This document shows positions 1 through 11,755 of a stretch of DNA of 64,000 nt, one piece after another. Where the stretch lies: the NCBI GenBank assembly GCA_001566295.1, contig KQ964252.1, positions 868,001 to 932,000 on the forward strand, read 5' to 3'. Within the stretch, counting starts at the first letter, position 1; each line of letters begins with the position of its first letter. The position numbers and the translations under genes are program-made. Under the pieces are notes generated by a model that saw nothing but the letters and a program-made list of their open reading frames with translations, made no database searches and had not been told where the DNA came from. The stretch is from Microdochium bolleyi. Lineage: Eukaryota; Ascomycota; Sordariomycetes; Xylariales; Microdochiaceae.

Positions 1-953
1 TATGTGCCCAGACAGCATGTCGTATGCTGCCAGGTCTCCCCTGTTGAATGCGAGGAGGAGATCACGCAACCAGGAGATATCCCCTGTCAGATCAGCCAGT
101 ATAGGGTGTTGCAGCAGCTCGCCAAAGTTGTAGATGGAATCCGATACGAGCGCGGCGATGCCAAGATCGTACGCACGAGCTTTGCGCTCTTCTGGTGTTA
201 ACGATGAGAGCTCTATGCAGGCAAGATAGAGTAAAGCGTTCTTATAGAAAGACGCAAAGTCGGCCTTGGCTTGGTAGTATGAGGCGTTGGTCTCGTAGAA
301 GGCGGCGTGGACCTTTGTCTCAACGGAGTCAAAAGTGTCGAGGATCTTCTCAGCACTGTCGAGATCCTTCCGGACGGCTTCGGGGTCGCGGAGCTGTAGC
401 TTGACCTTTGCGGCGGCAACAGTAGCGTAGACAAACGCATCTTGTGTGTTCTCATTGTCGACCTTCTTGGCCAGATCGGAGAGGAAGGCTAGGCGTTCCC
501 TGTCATCTATTGAGAAGGCAGTAGCCGCTCTGGTCAGCAACCAAGATCTTACGCGGGACTCGGACACTTTGGGAGAGCCCGAATTCTACCTTTGCATTGT
601 GTGGCAGCCTTGAGACCGAGATCGACAAGCTTGAGCTGGTTAATCTTGTCGGCGAACTTGAGGATGAAGACCTTGTAGAAGTCGAGGCGCAAATCGGCAC
701 TAGCGGGGTTGTTGAAGAAGTCGACGAGGGCATCAGTGAGCTGATGCCACAGCTTGCGCTCCCAGTAGTCCTCGAACTGGATTATGAGCCCCTGCAGCTC
801 CTCGGGCGCCTCATCCCGCTGGTCGGCGAGGAAGTCGGCAACGGCGTCGGCGTTCATCGTCGTGGTTGTGGGCGTGGGTTCCGAGTCGGCTTGTTCGCAC
901 GGGACGATTGCTGTGTGGCCAACCGTCACTTCTGGGTGGATGAGGGCGGTCAA
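1..953 (-). CDS. RPN9: 26S proteasome regulatory subunit Rpn9 (PSMD13), 3' part missing
   Basis: Non-ATPase lid subunit of the 19S regulatory particle of the 26S proteasome. Two exons are visible: 590–953 and 1–506, with an 83-base GT–AG intron at 507–589; the gene runs off the left edge. The join gives ...TQCKDDRERLAFLSDLAKK, as in fungal Rpn9. Other family marks are ERKLWHQLTDAL near the N-terminus and YNFGELLQHPIL in the helical repeats. The C-terminal PCI domain lies mostly outside the window. The first ATG is at 953; a second in-frame ATG at 857 (MNADAVADFL) begins the stretch that aligns with the family, so the true start may be 857. It is divergent to NUO40, with a 546-base gap. Identity is confident; the start is not. 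Confidence 0.9.
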
Positions 954-1499
954 GCTGGCGCCAGAGCGTGGGTGGCGGGATGGTGGTTCAGCAGCGAGCT
1001 TGAAGTGCCGTGCTCGTGGATGATGGTGGGATGCGGTGATGCAGCAGCTCGACAGCTCCTGCCCACGCCGCTACGTAAGGCGACGAGCTGTCCGATTGCA
1101 GGGGGCAAACACACGCGGCAAGAGCAGCCTGCGATGCGGACGAGGTACCTTGGTACTTCCACACCTTGCGCCCTTTGCCCGGCCCTGGGGGGCTTACAAC
1201 GTGTCTGCCCAGGTGGGTATCTACTTCTACGTCCAGCCACAGTTTGTGACTCTCGTGGCGGTGGCTAGTGCTTCAGGCATTTAGGAGCGGGCCAGGTCAC
1301 CTTCCCACCCAATGAACGCACTCCTATTGAGCACTGGTAGCCAAACCTTGGAGCTTCGGAGCGGCTCTGCTACGTCGACGTGCAATTGGCAATTCAACGA
1401 CACCTCCCGGCAGGCTTGAGCATCGCCAACCGCAACTCTCGCAGCCCCGTCCCGGTCGACACAGAGGCTGCTGCGATCCCTCCTCTCTCCATTGCCGTC
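954..1499. promoter_or_regulatory. Shared intergenic region between RPN9 and NUO40
   Basis: 546 bases between two divergent start codons, so both promoters must lie here. Open frames in it are short and match no family. I see no clear TATA element or other named motif. Confidence 0.5.
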
Positions 1500-3070
1500 A
1501 TGGCGTCCCCCGCCGCCGCTCTTCGCACTGGCCGCAAGTTCGCCATCCATCTTGCCGGCCAGCAGTCTCGATTCCTTTCCGATGTAGCCATCACCCGTAC
1601 CGGCAAGCCGATCCTCCGTACTCTAGGTGGAAGGTGCGTTCCTGCTGCAGTCGCGCCACTTGTAACCTCTCATTGGACTCTTAGCGACTAACATGAGATA
1701 CACCCGTTCCTAGATCTGCTCTCGGAGGTATATAGCACACCATATTCCGCGGGACCAGGCCGCTCGACCTCCCAGGACAGGTTCTGACTCGCTCGAACTC
1801 TTGCAGGACACACTGTCACCGTCTTCGGTGCTACGGGCCAACTCGGCCGGTACATCGTCAATCGACTAGGTATGCCTCGGAATTCGTCGTCGTTGCAGCA
1901 GCTCCCTCGGGGCACAAACGCGATTGCTCGCGAAGCCGGCTGAGCTGATGGTCAGACTGCTAATTGACCCGACTCTTTCTGCCCTTTAGCCCGACAAGGA
2001 TGCCAGGTCGTCATTCCTTACCGCGAGGAGATGTCCAAGCGTCATTTGAAGGTCACTGGAGATCTCGGCCGTGTTCACTTCCTCGAGTTCGACATCTACA
2101 ACACAAAGTCTATCGAAGAGAGCGTGCGCCACTCTGATGCAGTCTACAACTTGATCGGCCGCAACTACCCGACCAAGAACTACACGCTAGAGGATGTCCA
2201 TATTGAGGGAACGGAGCGCATCGTCGAGGCTGTCGCCAAGTATGATGTCGACCGCTACATTCACGTCTCGTCATACAATGCCGATCCCAGCTCCAACGTC
2301 GAGTTCTTCCGTACCAAGGGTGTTGCCGAGCAGGTTGCCCGCTCCATCTTCCCAGAGACGACCATTGTCCGCCCGGCCCCGATTTTTGGCATTGAGGACA
2401 ACCTTCTGCTCAAGCTCGCCAGTGTTACCAACCTCTTCACGTCCAACAACATGCAGGAGCGCTACCGCCCTGTTCACGTATGTTGTCCCTAAGACTTTGC
2501 CCATGTTGACTTACCCCCTTGACCCATCAGTTGTGGCATATATGCTGACATACAATCTCAATCTATAGTCCATCGATGTTGGTGAGGCTTTGGAAAAGAT
2601 GCTGTATGATGACAGCACTGCCGGTCAAACCTTTGAGCTCTTTGGTCCCAAGGAGTACTCGACTGCCGAGATTGCCGAGCTGGTGAATAAAGAGATCTTC
2701 AAGAAGCGGAGGCACATCAACGTCCCCAAGGCTGTGCTCCGGCCCATCGCTGCCATCCTGAACAAAGTGCTTTGGTGGCCCTTGCTCACTGCCGAGGAGC
2801 TCGACAAGGAGTTTGTGGACCAAGTCGTTGATGAGCATGCAAAGACATTTACCGATCTGGGCATGAAGCCTGGTGACATCAGCAACTACACCTATCATTA
2901 CCTGGTAAGTCCCCGCGCTGATATGGCCTGTGAAAGGCAGAAAGTGCTCAGAGCTAATGAGACCACAGCAAGGATTCCGCAGCCAGGCCCTGCTGGACCA
3001 GCCCCCTGCGACGGAGAAGGAGAAGAGGGAAGACAGGAAGTACTTCCATGTCACCGATGGAGCGCAATGA
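1500..3070 (+). CDS. nuo40: NADH:ubiquinone oxidoreductase 40 kDa subunit (NDUFA9 type), mitochondrial
   Basis: Accessory subunit of respiratory complex I, an atypical short-chain dehydrogenase that binds NADPH structurally on the matrix arm. Six exons: 1500–1633, 1714–1727, 1807–1869, 1990–2477, 2569–2904, 2969–3070, giving 378 residues. The N-terminal ~30 residues are basic and hydroxylated, like a mitochondrial presequence. The nucleotide-binding Gly motif FGATGQLG is at about residues 56–63, followed by the conserved IGRNYPTKNY and YIHVSSYNAD. The protein ends ...KYFHVTDGAQ. Exon 2 is only 14 bases; without it the frame is lost between GGRS and HTVTVFGATG. Identity is very confident, exon borders good. 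Confidence 0.94.
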
Positions 3071-3542
3071 GGAGAAAAGATGCCGCAAGGGAATCGTCCG
3101 TGTCACTCCATGTAGCACCACCCCACCACGTACTGTACATATTTACTGCTCTAGACCGCACGTTTTCTTGGGTCAGACCAAATCTAGAAATTTGGGAACA
3201 TCAACCTCTGCGCACGCTTGTTCTAATATCGTGTGGCGATACTACCGAAGCCCCAAGCACGCCTGTTGTACAAGCCAATACGCTCTGATCAGAATGCTAG
3301 GGGTCTCCACGGATCGTGTTTGCTGATGGACGTCGACGTGCGACAGAAGTCCGAAGGCGCGTTGACGGTGTGCTACTACATACTTCGCAGTGGGGCTTTT
3401 CAACCGCACGTTGAAAGCCGCATGCAATTCGTCCCACCTGACAGAACTGTTTTCTGGCCCAGTCGACTCGGCCAAACGTCACAATCAAACCTTGTGTATA
3501 TGTTGCCATTACTTCACAATCGCTGATCCTCGAGTCGTCAAC
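3071..3542. other. Intergenic, NUO40 to EFM5
   Basis: 472 bases between tandem genes. It should hold the NUO40 3' end and the EFM5 promoter. No conserved reading frame or recognisable element seen. Confidence 0.4.
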
Positions 3543-4920
3543 ATGGCGGACAGCGATGACGAGCCTATGTGAGTTCACAATTGCACCTTCATGCACGTTG
3601 TGCGCGGACTTGACGCAGCGCTCCTCTTGCGGGCCTCGGCCTTGCAAGCTGGACCGCCGGGTCAAGTCTCAAGTCATGCATGCCTCTCTACCTGGATCAA
3701 AGAGCTACCGATGACTCTGGGCTTAGTGAGAGGCCATTCGTTCCGGCTCTGCTCTGTCGTTCTGACCAGCGAATCTTGGCAGTGCCCTCTCATCACACGC
3801 CCTCGATGCGCTGAAGCAGTTCTACACGGAGCGGGACACGCACGCAGAGCGCTTCGAGAAGCTCAAGGCCGATGCCGAGCGCAACGCGCAGTCCGGGGAG
3901 CCCCTCTCCATAGAGGCCTTCACCGAGGACTGGAACGAGAGTCAATTCTGGGTAAGCCGCGCTCACCTTGAAGTCACGCTCAAGACGTCCCTCTACGTGC
4001 ACCGTACGGCTGACTTACACCGGGAAACTTTGTAGTATTCAGACGAGACAGCAACGCTCTTGGCGCGGCAGCTCCTGACAGGGACCACCGCGGACTCGGT
4101 CGTGGCAGTCGTCTCGGCTCCGAGTGTCTTTGTCGCTCTGAAAAACTTGGTAGTGAGTAGCAAAGAACAGTGGCCGTCCCTTTGGAAGCACACAATCTTA
4201 TGCCTTCTCATAAAATTACAGGCAAAGCTCGGCTCGGACGCTCACAGGCCAAAGATGTACCTCCTTGAGCATGACCAGCGCTTTTCCGTATTTCCAGAGT
4301 TTGTGTTCTACGACTTCCAGCAGCCGCTGAAACTGCCCGGTAAGTCGCTGCGCTGCAGGAGACGTTGCAATAAAGTCTGCTCTTTCACAGTCCCATGCTC
4401 ATTCTGTCCCATGGGCTGTTTCTTGCATGCTGACATGTTGATCTCACAGCGGAGCTCAAGGGCAGCATCGACCGGATAGTCTGCGACCCGCCTTTCCTGA
4501 GTGAGGATTGTCAAACAAAAAGTAAGTCGGACGAAAAGCTTACACAATCCGGCTACTCGACTGGTTCAACGAGCGAGTAATGCGACGAGGGCCAGATACT
4601 CCCATCGTCGTACCCAGGGGCCCTCCATTGTGAGCCGTGAAGACTATGCTGACCCTTCCACCCAAATAGCTGCCTTGACATGTCGCTGGATGGTGCGCAC
4701 ATCGTCATCCACGGCCACAGACCCGTCAGAGCCCAAGGTGGTCGTCTGCACTGGAGAGCGCATGGAACCGCTCGTCACAGGCCGCCTGTACAAAGCCTTT
4801 GGTGTGCGCACGACTGACTTCGAGCCGGTCCATGCCCGCGGTCTGAGCAACGAGTTCTACTGCTACGCCAATTTCGAGTGTGCTGACTGGTCGTGGAAAG
4901 CGGAGATTCAGCAGTCATGA
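3543..4920 (+). CDS. EFM5: Protein-lysine N-methyltransferase Efm5 (EEF1AKMT1 family)
   Basis: SAM-dependent methyltransferase of the family that methylates a lysine of translation elongation factor eEF1A; cytosolic. Six exons: 3543–3568, 3783–3951, 4036–4152, 4222–4339, 4450–4521, 4670–4920, giving 250 residues. Family marks in order: FWYSDETATLLARQLL (about 64–80), VVSAPSVFVALKNL (90–103), the PEFVFYDF segment, and the catalytic DPPF motif at 156–159, inherited from N6-adenine methyltransferases. Near the C-terminus VVCTGERME and GVRTTDFEP are typical. For exon 3 I used the consensus donor GTGAGT at 4153 rather than GTAGTG at 4150, which adds one Val. The first exon codes only MADSDDEP plus two bases. 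Confidence 0.92.
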
Positions 4921-5513
4921 CAGAACGAGCTACAAGCTTGTTCTTGAGCAACATCTCGTGCGAGTCAGCCGGAGCGTACGTCAGACTGTGCATCAACAAT
5001 TGACGGGCGGTCGTGTGGGTGGGAGGGCAACAATACGTCAAGCATTAAGCCAATCAGGAGTATCTGCAGTGCGCGCAATCCTGCAGGCTGGAAACCTAGT
5101 CATTATATTGTCCAGTGGGCTTGAGTTTGGGAGGACGAAGGAGTACTCGGGTCTCTGACCGCTTGGCTCGATGACGACGGTATGGGGCTCGAATCATCCT
5201 CAGGCATGGGTCACGATGAATGCCTGCAGGGCATCTGCATGTGCCGTTTCTGCTCTGCTATTTCACGGACGAAAGAAAGTTGTTGTACATTGCTCCGGCT
5301 CGAGTCCAAGCCCCCATCACTTTCGGTGGAAGTGGCTGTCTTCTGTCTATATAACTCAATGGGAACTCGCACGCAAGGACACCCACCAACCTCGCCTGAA
5401 ACGCCTGTTGTGCTAACCATGAAAATGCCAACTGTTCGCTCTACATAAAACAATAAATGGCACGAGGGCCAGTTGTACTCGTTGCAAATACTTGAAGGGC
5501 ATGACTCGACTGC
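4921..5513. other. Intergenic between convergent EFM5 and UBP8
   Basis: About 590 bases between two stop codons, expected to hold both 3' UTRs. Open frames here match no family. No repeat or RNA gene seen. Confidence 0.4.
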
Positions 5514-7437
5514 TCAGGTCAAGGACCGGATGATATAGAACAGCAAGTAGGCCCGGGAACCAAGAACGTCTGACTTTTTGGCCAGTTCTACTTTGTGATC
5601 ATTGAAGGAGAACCACTGCTCCCCAACTCGGCAGTACGATACGTAATGACCTGCAGGCTGTTAGTGATACGCGTCTTTGCCGCGTGCAACATGTGGGATT
5701 TACCTGTGTCGATCTCTCCAACATGCTCTACCACGCTTAGGAGGTCATAAGTGCACGAGCGGTTGAGCTCCTGGCTATCTTTTGCGTCTGCACTTCTTCC
5801 ACGTGTGGTGTATGGAAGCATGTTCAATTGCAACGGGAATTGAACCTTTGTATCGATCTTGGATGCCGATCTGTCGCGGCTCCCTTGCTTGAATTCGAAA
5901 CGCTGCTCTACGGGTTAGCAAAAGTCGCTACAACAGTGTGCTTATCACTGTCTTGCCTTGAGTTGTATCGAAAGAACATTGGGCAGTAGCTTGATGCCAT
6001 GGTCTCGCCGAGCTTGCTGAGAAGAATCGCAGTTTCGACAACGGTAATCGCATTTATCCGATTTGATGTATTCGTCATCGAGGCAGTCTTGGAGTGTAAC
6101 CGATCCGCCATTCTTAGCAGCTTTCTTGCCTTTCTTGGTCGCCAGATTTTCCAGGCCTAAACTGAGGTCGAGGAATGACTCTGTAGAGTTGGTCACTCCA
6201 CCACAGTTCAAACATGTCGTTGAACGCTGCAGCTTGCCATAGAAGGTTTGGTGTACGATGCAGTTGCAGCTGTGCTCGCTACCGGTCTCGGGCTTCCTCC
6301 CGTCTCCGTTCCTTTCGTGCAGTTCTTCGGCCAGGAACTGGAAGAACTCATGCGCATCCTGCTCCTTTGTTGTCACAAGGTTTTCGAAGGCCTTTTTATC
6401 AGATATCCAGAATCCTGAGAGGATGTTGGCAGCAGTGTATCCGTTCGTGGTTTCCAGTGCGTAGAAGTCTTGGAACATGTCATCCATCGCACAGCTCAGA
6501 CAATAAGGCACTTCGCAATTGCTGCTCTGGTGACCATCACTCAGGTAAAAGTTCCTGAGCAAGGGGTTGTGCAGGAAACTCTGCAGAACAACGTTCTGGT
6601 AGCACGTGGCACCCGCATTGTAGATGCCGCGTAAGCCGTCGGCCCTACAAGAGGCGACGGTGGTGTTCGTGGATATATAACGGGGATCTTCTTTGCCGTC
6701 CTTCATGGAGTCCGAGAACAGGTCTTCGTGTTTCCTCTTGCGGCCTAGATTCGCATGGGTCAGCACAATCGCAACGCTCTGCATTGCAAGTTTGTGGTCT
6801 TTGAGCCACAGTGATGTGCCAGGTGAAACTAGCGGCAATGCTTGTCGAGTATCAACATACTTGAGAACGAACCTGTTCCGATCTTTCTCACCCGAAGCTC
6901 TTCGAGGGTTGGATCCCAGACGAAGTCTTGGCAGAATTGGCAGAACAAGGATCCGCTGCGCGAGTCGACATCTAAAGGTAGAAGGTACCTCGTCAGCTCA
7001 CGACAAACCAGTCAGGCCACACAGCTATCAGCTGCTGGGGACTGCGTACAGAAACGGTGGCTCTTCTTCTGGCCATGCTTCTCTCTATCCTCTTCAGGCA
7101 CTATGGTAGAGCATTGCAGGCACAAATAGTTTGAGGTCAGAGAGGTAGCAATGACGCCATCTGGGCTCTTTGATGTCTGTGGCACGATGGGGTTGTTGTC
7201 GAAGATGACGCGCAGTAACATCTTGTAGTACTGAATGGAGCTATTCATGACCTCGGGGCTATTCGAGAGCAGAAGCTGAATGTGTTCTGCAGAAGAGATC
7301 AGTCCTGGACTCGACTTGGCAGCTCCAAGTCTATGCCGGGCGAGTTACATACCGCACCCAAACAAGGGCGTGCCTGGAACAGGAGATTTGACCCTGACAT
7401 TTTTGGGGGAGGCCGGAGGGCCGGGCTGTGACGACAT
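5514..7437 (-). CDS. UBP8: Ubiquitin C-terminal hydrolase Ubp8 (SAGA deubiquitinating module)
   Basis: Cysteine protease that removes ubiquitin from histone H2B as part of the SAGA coactivator. Six exons in transcript order: 7353–7437, 7050–7286, 6861–6971, 5957–6744, 5704–5902, 5514–5650, giving 518 residues. An N-terminal ZnF-UBP domain carries C28/H30, C84/C87, H99, H105 and C118/C121. The USP domain starts with GIYNAGATCYQN, catalytic Cys about 192, has CxxC pairs in TTCLNCGG and CRNC, and ends with the catalytic-His box GHYVSYC. Fungal and animal family members usually read GATCYMN where this has GATCYQN. The intron at 5903–5956 has a GC donor (AAG|GCAAG) and rebuilds IQLKRFEF. The start ATG at 7437 gives MSSQPGPPASPKN and leads into the GCEH zinc motif. 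Confidence 0.9.
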
Positions 7438-8843
7438 GACTGAGGTCGGGTGATTGTGTGAAACGGCCCGCACAAATATTGAGGTTATTTGTTGGCGTGG
7501 CAAGTCGGAGAGTTCGGGCTTGTCAGCCAGCGGCAGTCGCATACGCAAGCCGCCAGCTGCGGTCTGTTGTGAAGGGTCGGAAGTGGCTGTTTGGTGATTT
7601 CCGTGCCAGGCGAGAGGTCGGAGACGGCTAGCGAGGGGACTGCGGAGCAGGGCAAGAGTACGTCGCAAGGCCGGTTCGGTATAGTCGCACTGCAGTAGGA
7701 GCATTCAGTGTCAATTGAAGGCCAGAGCGAGGTGGCTAGCCAAGGACCAGGGGTCACAATTGACCACTACCTCGGAGAGAGGCGGTACCTTGATACCTGA
7801 GGCCATACAGGAATCGCATACAGGAGTAGTGTCGGTAGCACTTGCCTGGAGTGGCTCTCCTGGCTCGTAGTGGTGGCACACTGGTGTTGGGCGGGAGGCG
7901 CAGATCAGGAGGTTCGAAGGCAGGGGTGGAGAGGAGCGTGGGACGCGTGCCAGACAGGCGCTGGCCGTAGACTGGCAGGAGATGCAAGGGCGACAGCGAT
8001 GGCGAGTTGAGGGTGTACGCGCAGGGTCGAGGCAGGCCAGGTTTCTTGGCGAGCGGGAGACAGGGACGAGTGACGGCGACAAGGAGCTCGAAGCTATCGC
8101 GGGCAATATCGGCGCGGTGCTGGTAAGAGTGGTCGACACCTGTAATCGATACTGATACGCGCTGTGGAGGGCCCGAAGATGGCGGCCCCGGCGGAACCGC
8201 TGCGCCGTCCCTGCAGCTCCGCGCTTGCCCCCGGCCTGCTGGAAATTTCTTATCGCAGCTGCTTATCAACAGCCCCAGGTCTGGTCTTGCCCAAGAACGG
8301 CTTCGAAGGGTGCCAGGACAAGATTTACCTGATTCAGTACCTGATGGTATGGATGCTCAACGCTGCTCCTTCAATAACACGATAATTACGCTGTGATTGT
8401 AGCTTCGCGCCGGCAAATGGTCGCCAGGACGGATTCTATTTGTCTGAGATTGTGTTGGGCGCTGCACTCAGAAGCGTCCGCCATCCTGTCCACGATCTTT
8501 ACGCGTTAGACATGACGTGATCCCGCCCGCACGTCGCAGGGCTGTGAACCCTTGTTGTGGCCCGTTGCACTCTGGGTGGTGAGCCTCGGCTTGAAGCCAG
8601 CACTTGTGACTGGTGCCCCTCCGGCCTCAATCATTGCTTCGAGGCCCTGTACCACGGCGCTCTAACTCAGACTTTCGCACTTCAAAGGCCATCTCTACAC
8701 GCGATATCCATTGCCCCAGTCTTCCCCGCGTTTACGTGACAGCCTCCGCAGCCCCTCATAATCTCGGCGGCCTCTCCTCGTTGCGCGCATCCCCAAGTCA
8801 AGACCCTCATCTCTCTGGCCAACCTCGACTCAGGCGACGACGC
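7438..8843. other. Intergenic between divergent UBP8 and LACTB2-like gene
   Basis: About 1.4 kb, GC-rich, presumably with both promoters and leaders. Open frames of up to 171 codons occur on the minus strand but are proline/serine-rich, match no family and look like chance frames in GC-rich DNA. No RNA gene or repeat recognised. Confidence 0.4.
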
Positions 8844-9755
8844 ATGACCCGCTGGGTAAGACTTGCTGCGACCGCTGCTTGGGCAACCCGTACCAAAATG
8901 GCCTCCAACCTTGCCAGCCTGCCCGAAGTCGAGCGCCTCAGCCCGGCCGTCATTCGCATACTTGGCGGCAACCCAGGCAAGTTTACGCTGCAGGGCACAA
9001 ATACCTATCTCGTTGGCACTGGGGCCCAGAGGCTGCTGATTGACACCGCAGAGGGCCGGCCCTCGTGGATCGCCGCTCTCAAGCGCATCCTTGAGCAAGA
9101 AGAGGCCCACGTCCACAAGGCCCTCATTACACACTGGCACCATGACCACGTGGGCGGCATCGAGGATCTGCTCGAGCTATCTCCCTCCACAGTCGTCCAC
9201 AAATTCGACCCGACAGAGTCCCAGCAGCAGATCACAGATGGCCAAGGCTTTGAGGTCGAGGGCGCCACCCTGACCGCGGTGCACTCTCCCGGCCACACGG
9301 CAGACCACATCGCATTCGTGCTGCGCCAAGAGGATGCGCTCTTCACGGGGGACAACGTGCTCGGGCACGGAACGGCCGTCTTCGAGGACCTCGGGACTTA
9401 TCTCAGGAGTCTGGCCAAAATGAAGCCGCTCGTCAAGGGGCATGCCTACCCGGGCCACGGCCCCGTGCTGCCTTCTGCACCCGCCAAGATTGCAGAGTAC
9501 ATCTCACACCGCAAGCAGCGAGAAGACCAGGTTATCCAGCTCCTCGCCTCGGCAGACAGCGAGACTGCGGATGCCAACACTGGCTCCTGGACCATCATGG
9601 AGCTCGTCAAGATCATCTACGCGGACGTCCCCGAGTCTTTGCACGTCCCGGCGGCCGGCGGCATCAGCCAGATCATGAGGAAACTCGAGGCGGAGGACCG
9701 AGTCAAACTCGAGGACGGGGACAGATGGAGACTGCGTGATCGATCTTCTTTGTGA
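8844..9755 (+). CDS. LACTB2: LACTB2-like metallo-beta-lactamase-fold hydrolase
   Basis: Single-exon gene, 303 residues from the ATG at 8844 or 285 from the ATG at 8898. The metal site is intact: THWHHDHVGG (His about 97–102 in the longer form), AVHSPGHTADH and FTGDNVLGHG, with a C-terminal winged-helix-like tail. Human LACTB2 of this family is a mitochondrial single-strand endoribonuclease. The 18 residues between the two ATGs (MTRWVRLAATAAWATRTK) are basic, without acids, and could be a mitochondrial presequence. A polyketide-synthase thioesterase of the same fold was considered, but no synthase gene is near. Family is certain; substrate is not. Confidence 0.85.
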   Translation: MTRWVRLAATAAWATRTKMASNLASLPEVERLSPAVIRILGGNPGKFTLQGTNTYLVGTGAQRLLIDTAEGRPSWIAALKRILEQEEAHVHKALITHWHHDHVGGIEDLLELSPSTVVHKFDPTESQQQITDGQGFEVEGATLTAVHSPGHTADHIAFVLRQEDALFTGDNVLGHGTAVFEDLGTYLRSLAKMKPLVKGHAYPGHGPVLPSAPAKIAEYISHRKQREDQVIQLLASADSETADANTGSWTIMELVKIIYADVPESLHVPAAGGISQIMRKLEAEDRVKLEDGDRWRLRDRSSL

Positions 9756-11755
9756 GCGCTTAGCCATTCGATATCACGCCAGCTCAAGCATGTATACCGC
9801 ATGCAGGTTTTCATGCATGCTCTTGACGAGCATGTCTTCTTGGTGGTGCGGTAGTGTTGGAGCTCACTGGGTGATATTACCATCAGGCATGCCTAACGGT
9901 CATGTGGGGCATGCAAAATCCCTGACTCAAGACTGTGGAATGCCAGATGCAATGCAAAGGTAATCCTCTATTAGACTCGATGCAGCTGGTGACCGAGAGC
10001 TCGGCGCCAGGGCTGCTTTCCACGCCTTGTGTCGGCCACACCCTCAGACACGTTCCATGCCTTGTGTGGCCGTCGAGCTCGGGGTGTCACCTGTCAGCAT
10101 GCACAGTAAGCACCATGTGCGCTGGCAAGCCGTCCAGACAGATGACTCCAGGCTCGGTGCATTATTAATCGACGATTAGCAGAGGTCAAGGGGAGGTTTC
10201 CAAGGTAGCCCAGACAAATCACAGCCAGAATCGTGCCACTCACGGACAAGATCCGCATGCCCAGGCCTATGATGGACAAGTGGGTTGGTCATTGGTCATC
10301 GGTCGATCATGCCATGCCCCTCACCCGGGATCTTCGGGGAGTGTAGTGTAAACAGGCTTGTGACACATGAAGCGCGAGGCTACAAAGGCGCACCCCCTGT
10401 CCAGATGAGGCCGAAGGACAGCGCCGAGCCGGCAGATGGAGGGGAGAGGCTCGCGAGCTTAAGTCCGGCCCACCATATGCGGTCGGAGTCAGGTAAACAC
10501 TGACACAGCGGACAGCTCGGGCGGAGGGGTTGCAGTGGGTAGGGTTGCGGGTTCGGCGGTCTCGGAGCAAGCGAGGCTGCTTGGGGACAAGATGATGACG
10601 GCGATGAAGGTGAGTCGCAGTGGTACCTAGTGGCAAGGGAAGGGTAAGGGGAGTAGCGCATGTGCCGGTATGATTCACAAGGCTAAGCTAACGGCGGGAC
10701 ATGTCACTGCGCAGCCTCGAGTGGCCGAGTGGTCGGGAGCGATTTCTTTACTTTGGAGCTCTGGTGGGGCCAGCAAGTGGTGATCGATGACATAGCTTGG
10801 CCGCTTTTCGCTGTCCATTTTCCCGGTCGATTTTTAATTTTTCTAGATTTCCCCCTCTACGCTCCGCGTTCGCGCTGCTGCGGTCGCGGTCCGCGAGCAT
10901 CAGATGCTATTTCCTGTAGTGGGAACGACCAAGGCCGTCTCGATGCACGGCACTGTACCAATCGATACGGCGAGGGAGGATGGTTTGGCACCAGCCTCGC
11001 ATAGTCACTGGCGGCCGGAAGCTCCGGAAGCAGCGAACGCAGCGGGTGCGAGGTGCTGACTGTGACGGGAGTGAGGGCATTCCAACCAATGCGACTTGCC
11101 GCCGTTGCGTTGCGTCAAACCTTGCAGCATCGGCACCGCGTGCTCGTCCTCGTGCCCCGTCCTCCTCGGATCGCCCGGGCGCATGTCGTCGTCTGCCACC
11201 CTGCGTCTCCACCAGAAACTTGAGGTCCGTGGGCCGGAGCCCGCTCTTCGCTAAGGTAGCTTCCAAAGGGTTCTCTCGATACGCGTAGTCCGTCCGGCCG
11301 ATGATCTCGTGCCGTACGTTCCGGCAACAATAAATCCTTTCGGCCTCCCCTCGCGCACAGCTGCCGAAACGGCCTGCGCTCTGACTCCGCCTAGCTCTCT
11401 CGCTTGTCTTCCTACATGCGCTGTCCAGTCTTCGTCCCTGAATCATCTCGTCGTGCTGTGGCCGCGTCTTCTGTCGCAAGCCTCTTTGCCAATACTGTTG
11501 ACCAAACCCGGCCACGGCCAAGCGCTTGGCATCTCCCGGCTTCACTGTCTCTTGTCCGGTCCAGTCCCTTGAGAAAAAGCCCCCCCTGCGCACGCCTTCG
11601 CCTTCGCGGACGACTCTTGTTGCTCTCAATTGCGGCCTAAATCACGACTGTCGTACCGCCACCACCTGGGATACCATCTTTGCCGACTGCCCCAGCTCGA
11701 CCCGTGGGAGGGTTTTCGTAGCGCACACCCACACCCCACGATACCAAGATCAACC
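9756..11755. other. 2 kb intergenic region and probable long YTP1 leader
   Basis: No supported gene. The right half is GC-rich and includes a 240-codon minus-strand open frame (10907–11629) of Arg/Gly/Ser-rich composition that matches nothing and is probably chance. An RNA polymerase III A-box look-alike at 10722–10732 has no partner B box. Confidence 0.4.

Noticed and set aside
6745..6860. Alternative UBP8 splicing with donor GTTCGT and acceptor before TTTCACC
   Set aside because: It adds an unconserved hydrophobic segment; GTATGT to the AG before GCCGCAAG gives the shorter family-like KIGTGSFSSRKRKH.
7754..8269. 171-codon minus-strand open frame upstream of UBP8
   Set aside because: Proline/serine-rich without family match; most likely UBP8 promoter and leader.
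8844..9755. Polyketide-synthase-associated beta-lactamase-type thioesterase
   Set aside because: No synthase or tailoring genes nearby, and the sequence fits the housekeeping LACTB2 group.
10722..10732. Perfect RNA polymerase III A-box string TGGCCGAGTGG
   Set aside because: No B box, acceptor stem or T run follows within tRNA distance.
10907..11629. 240-codon minus-strand open frame upstream of YTP1
   Set aside because: Arg/Gly/Ser-rich, no family features, lies in a GC-rich leader where long chance frames are expected.
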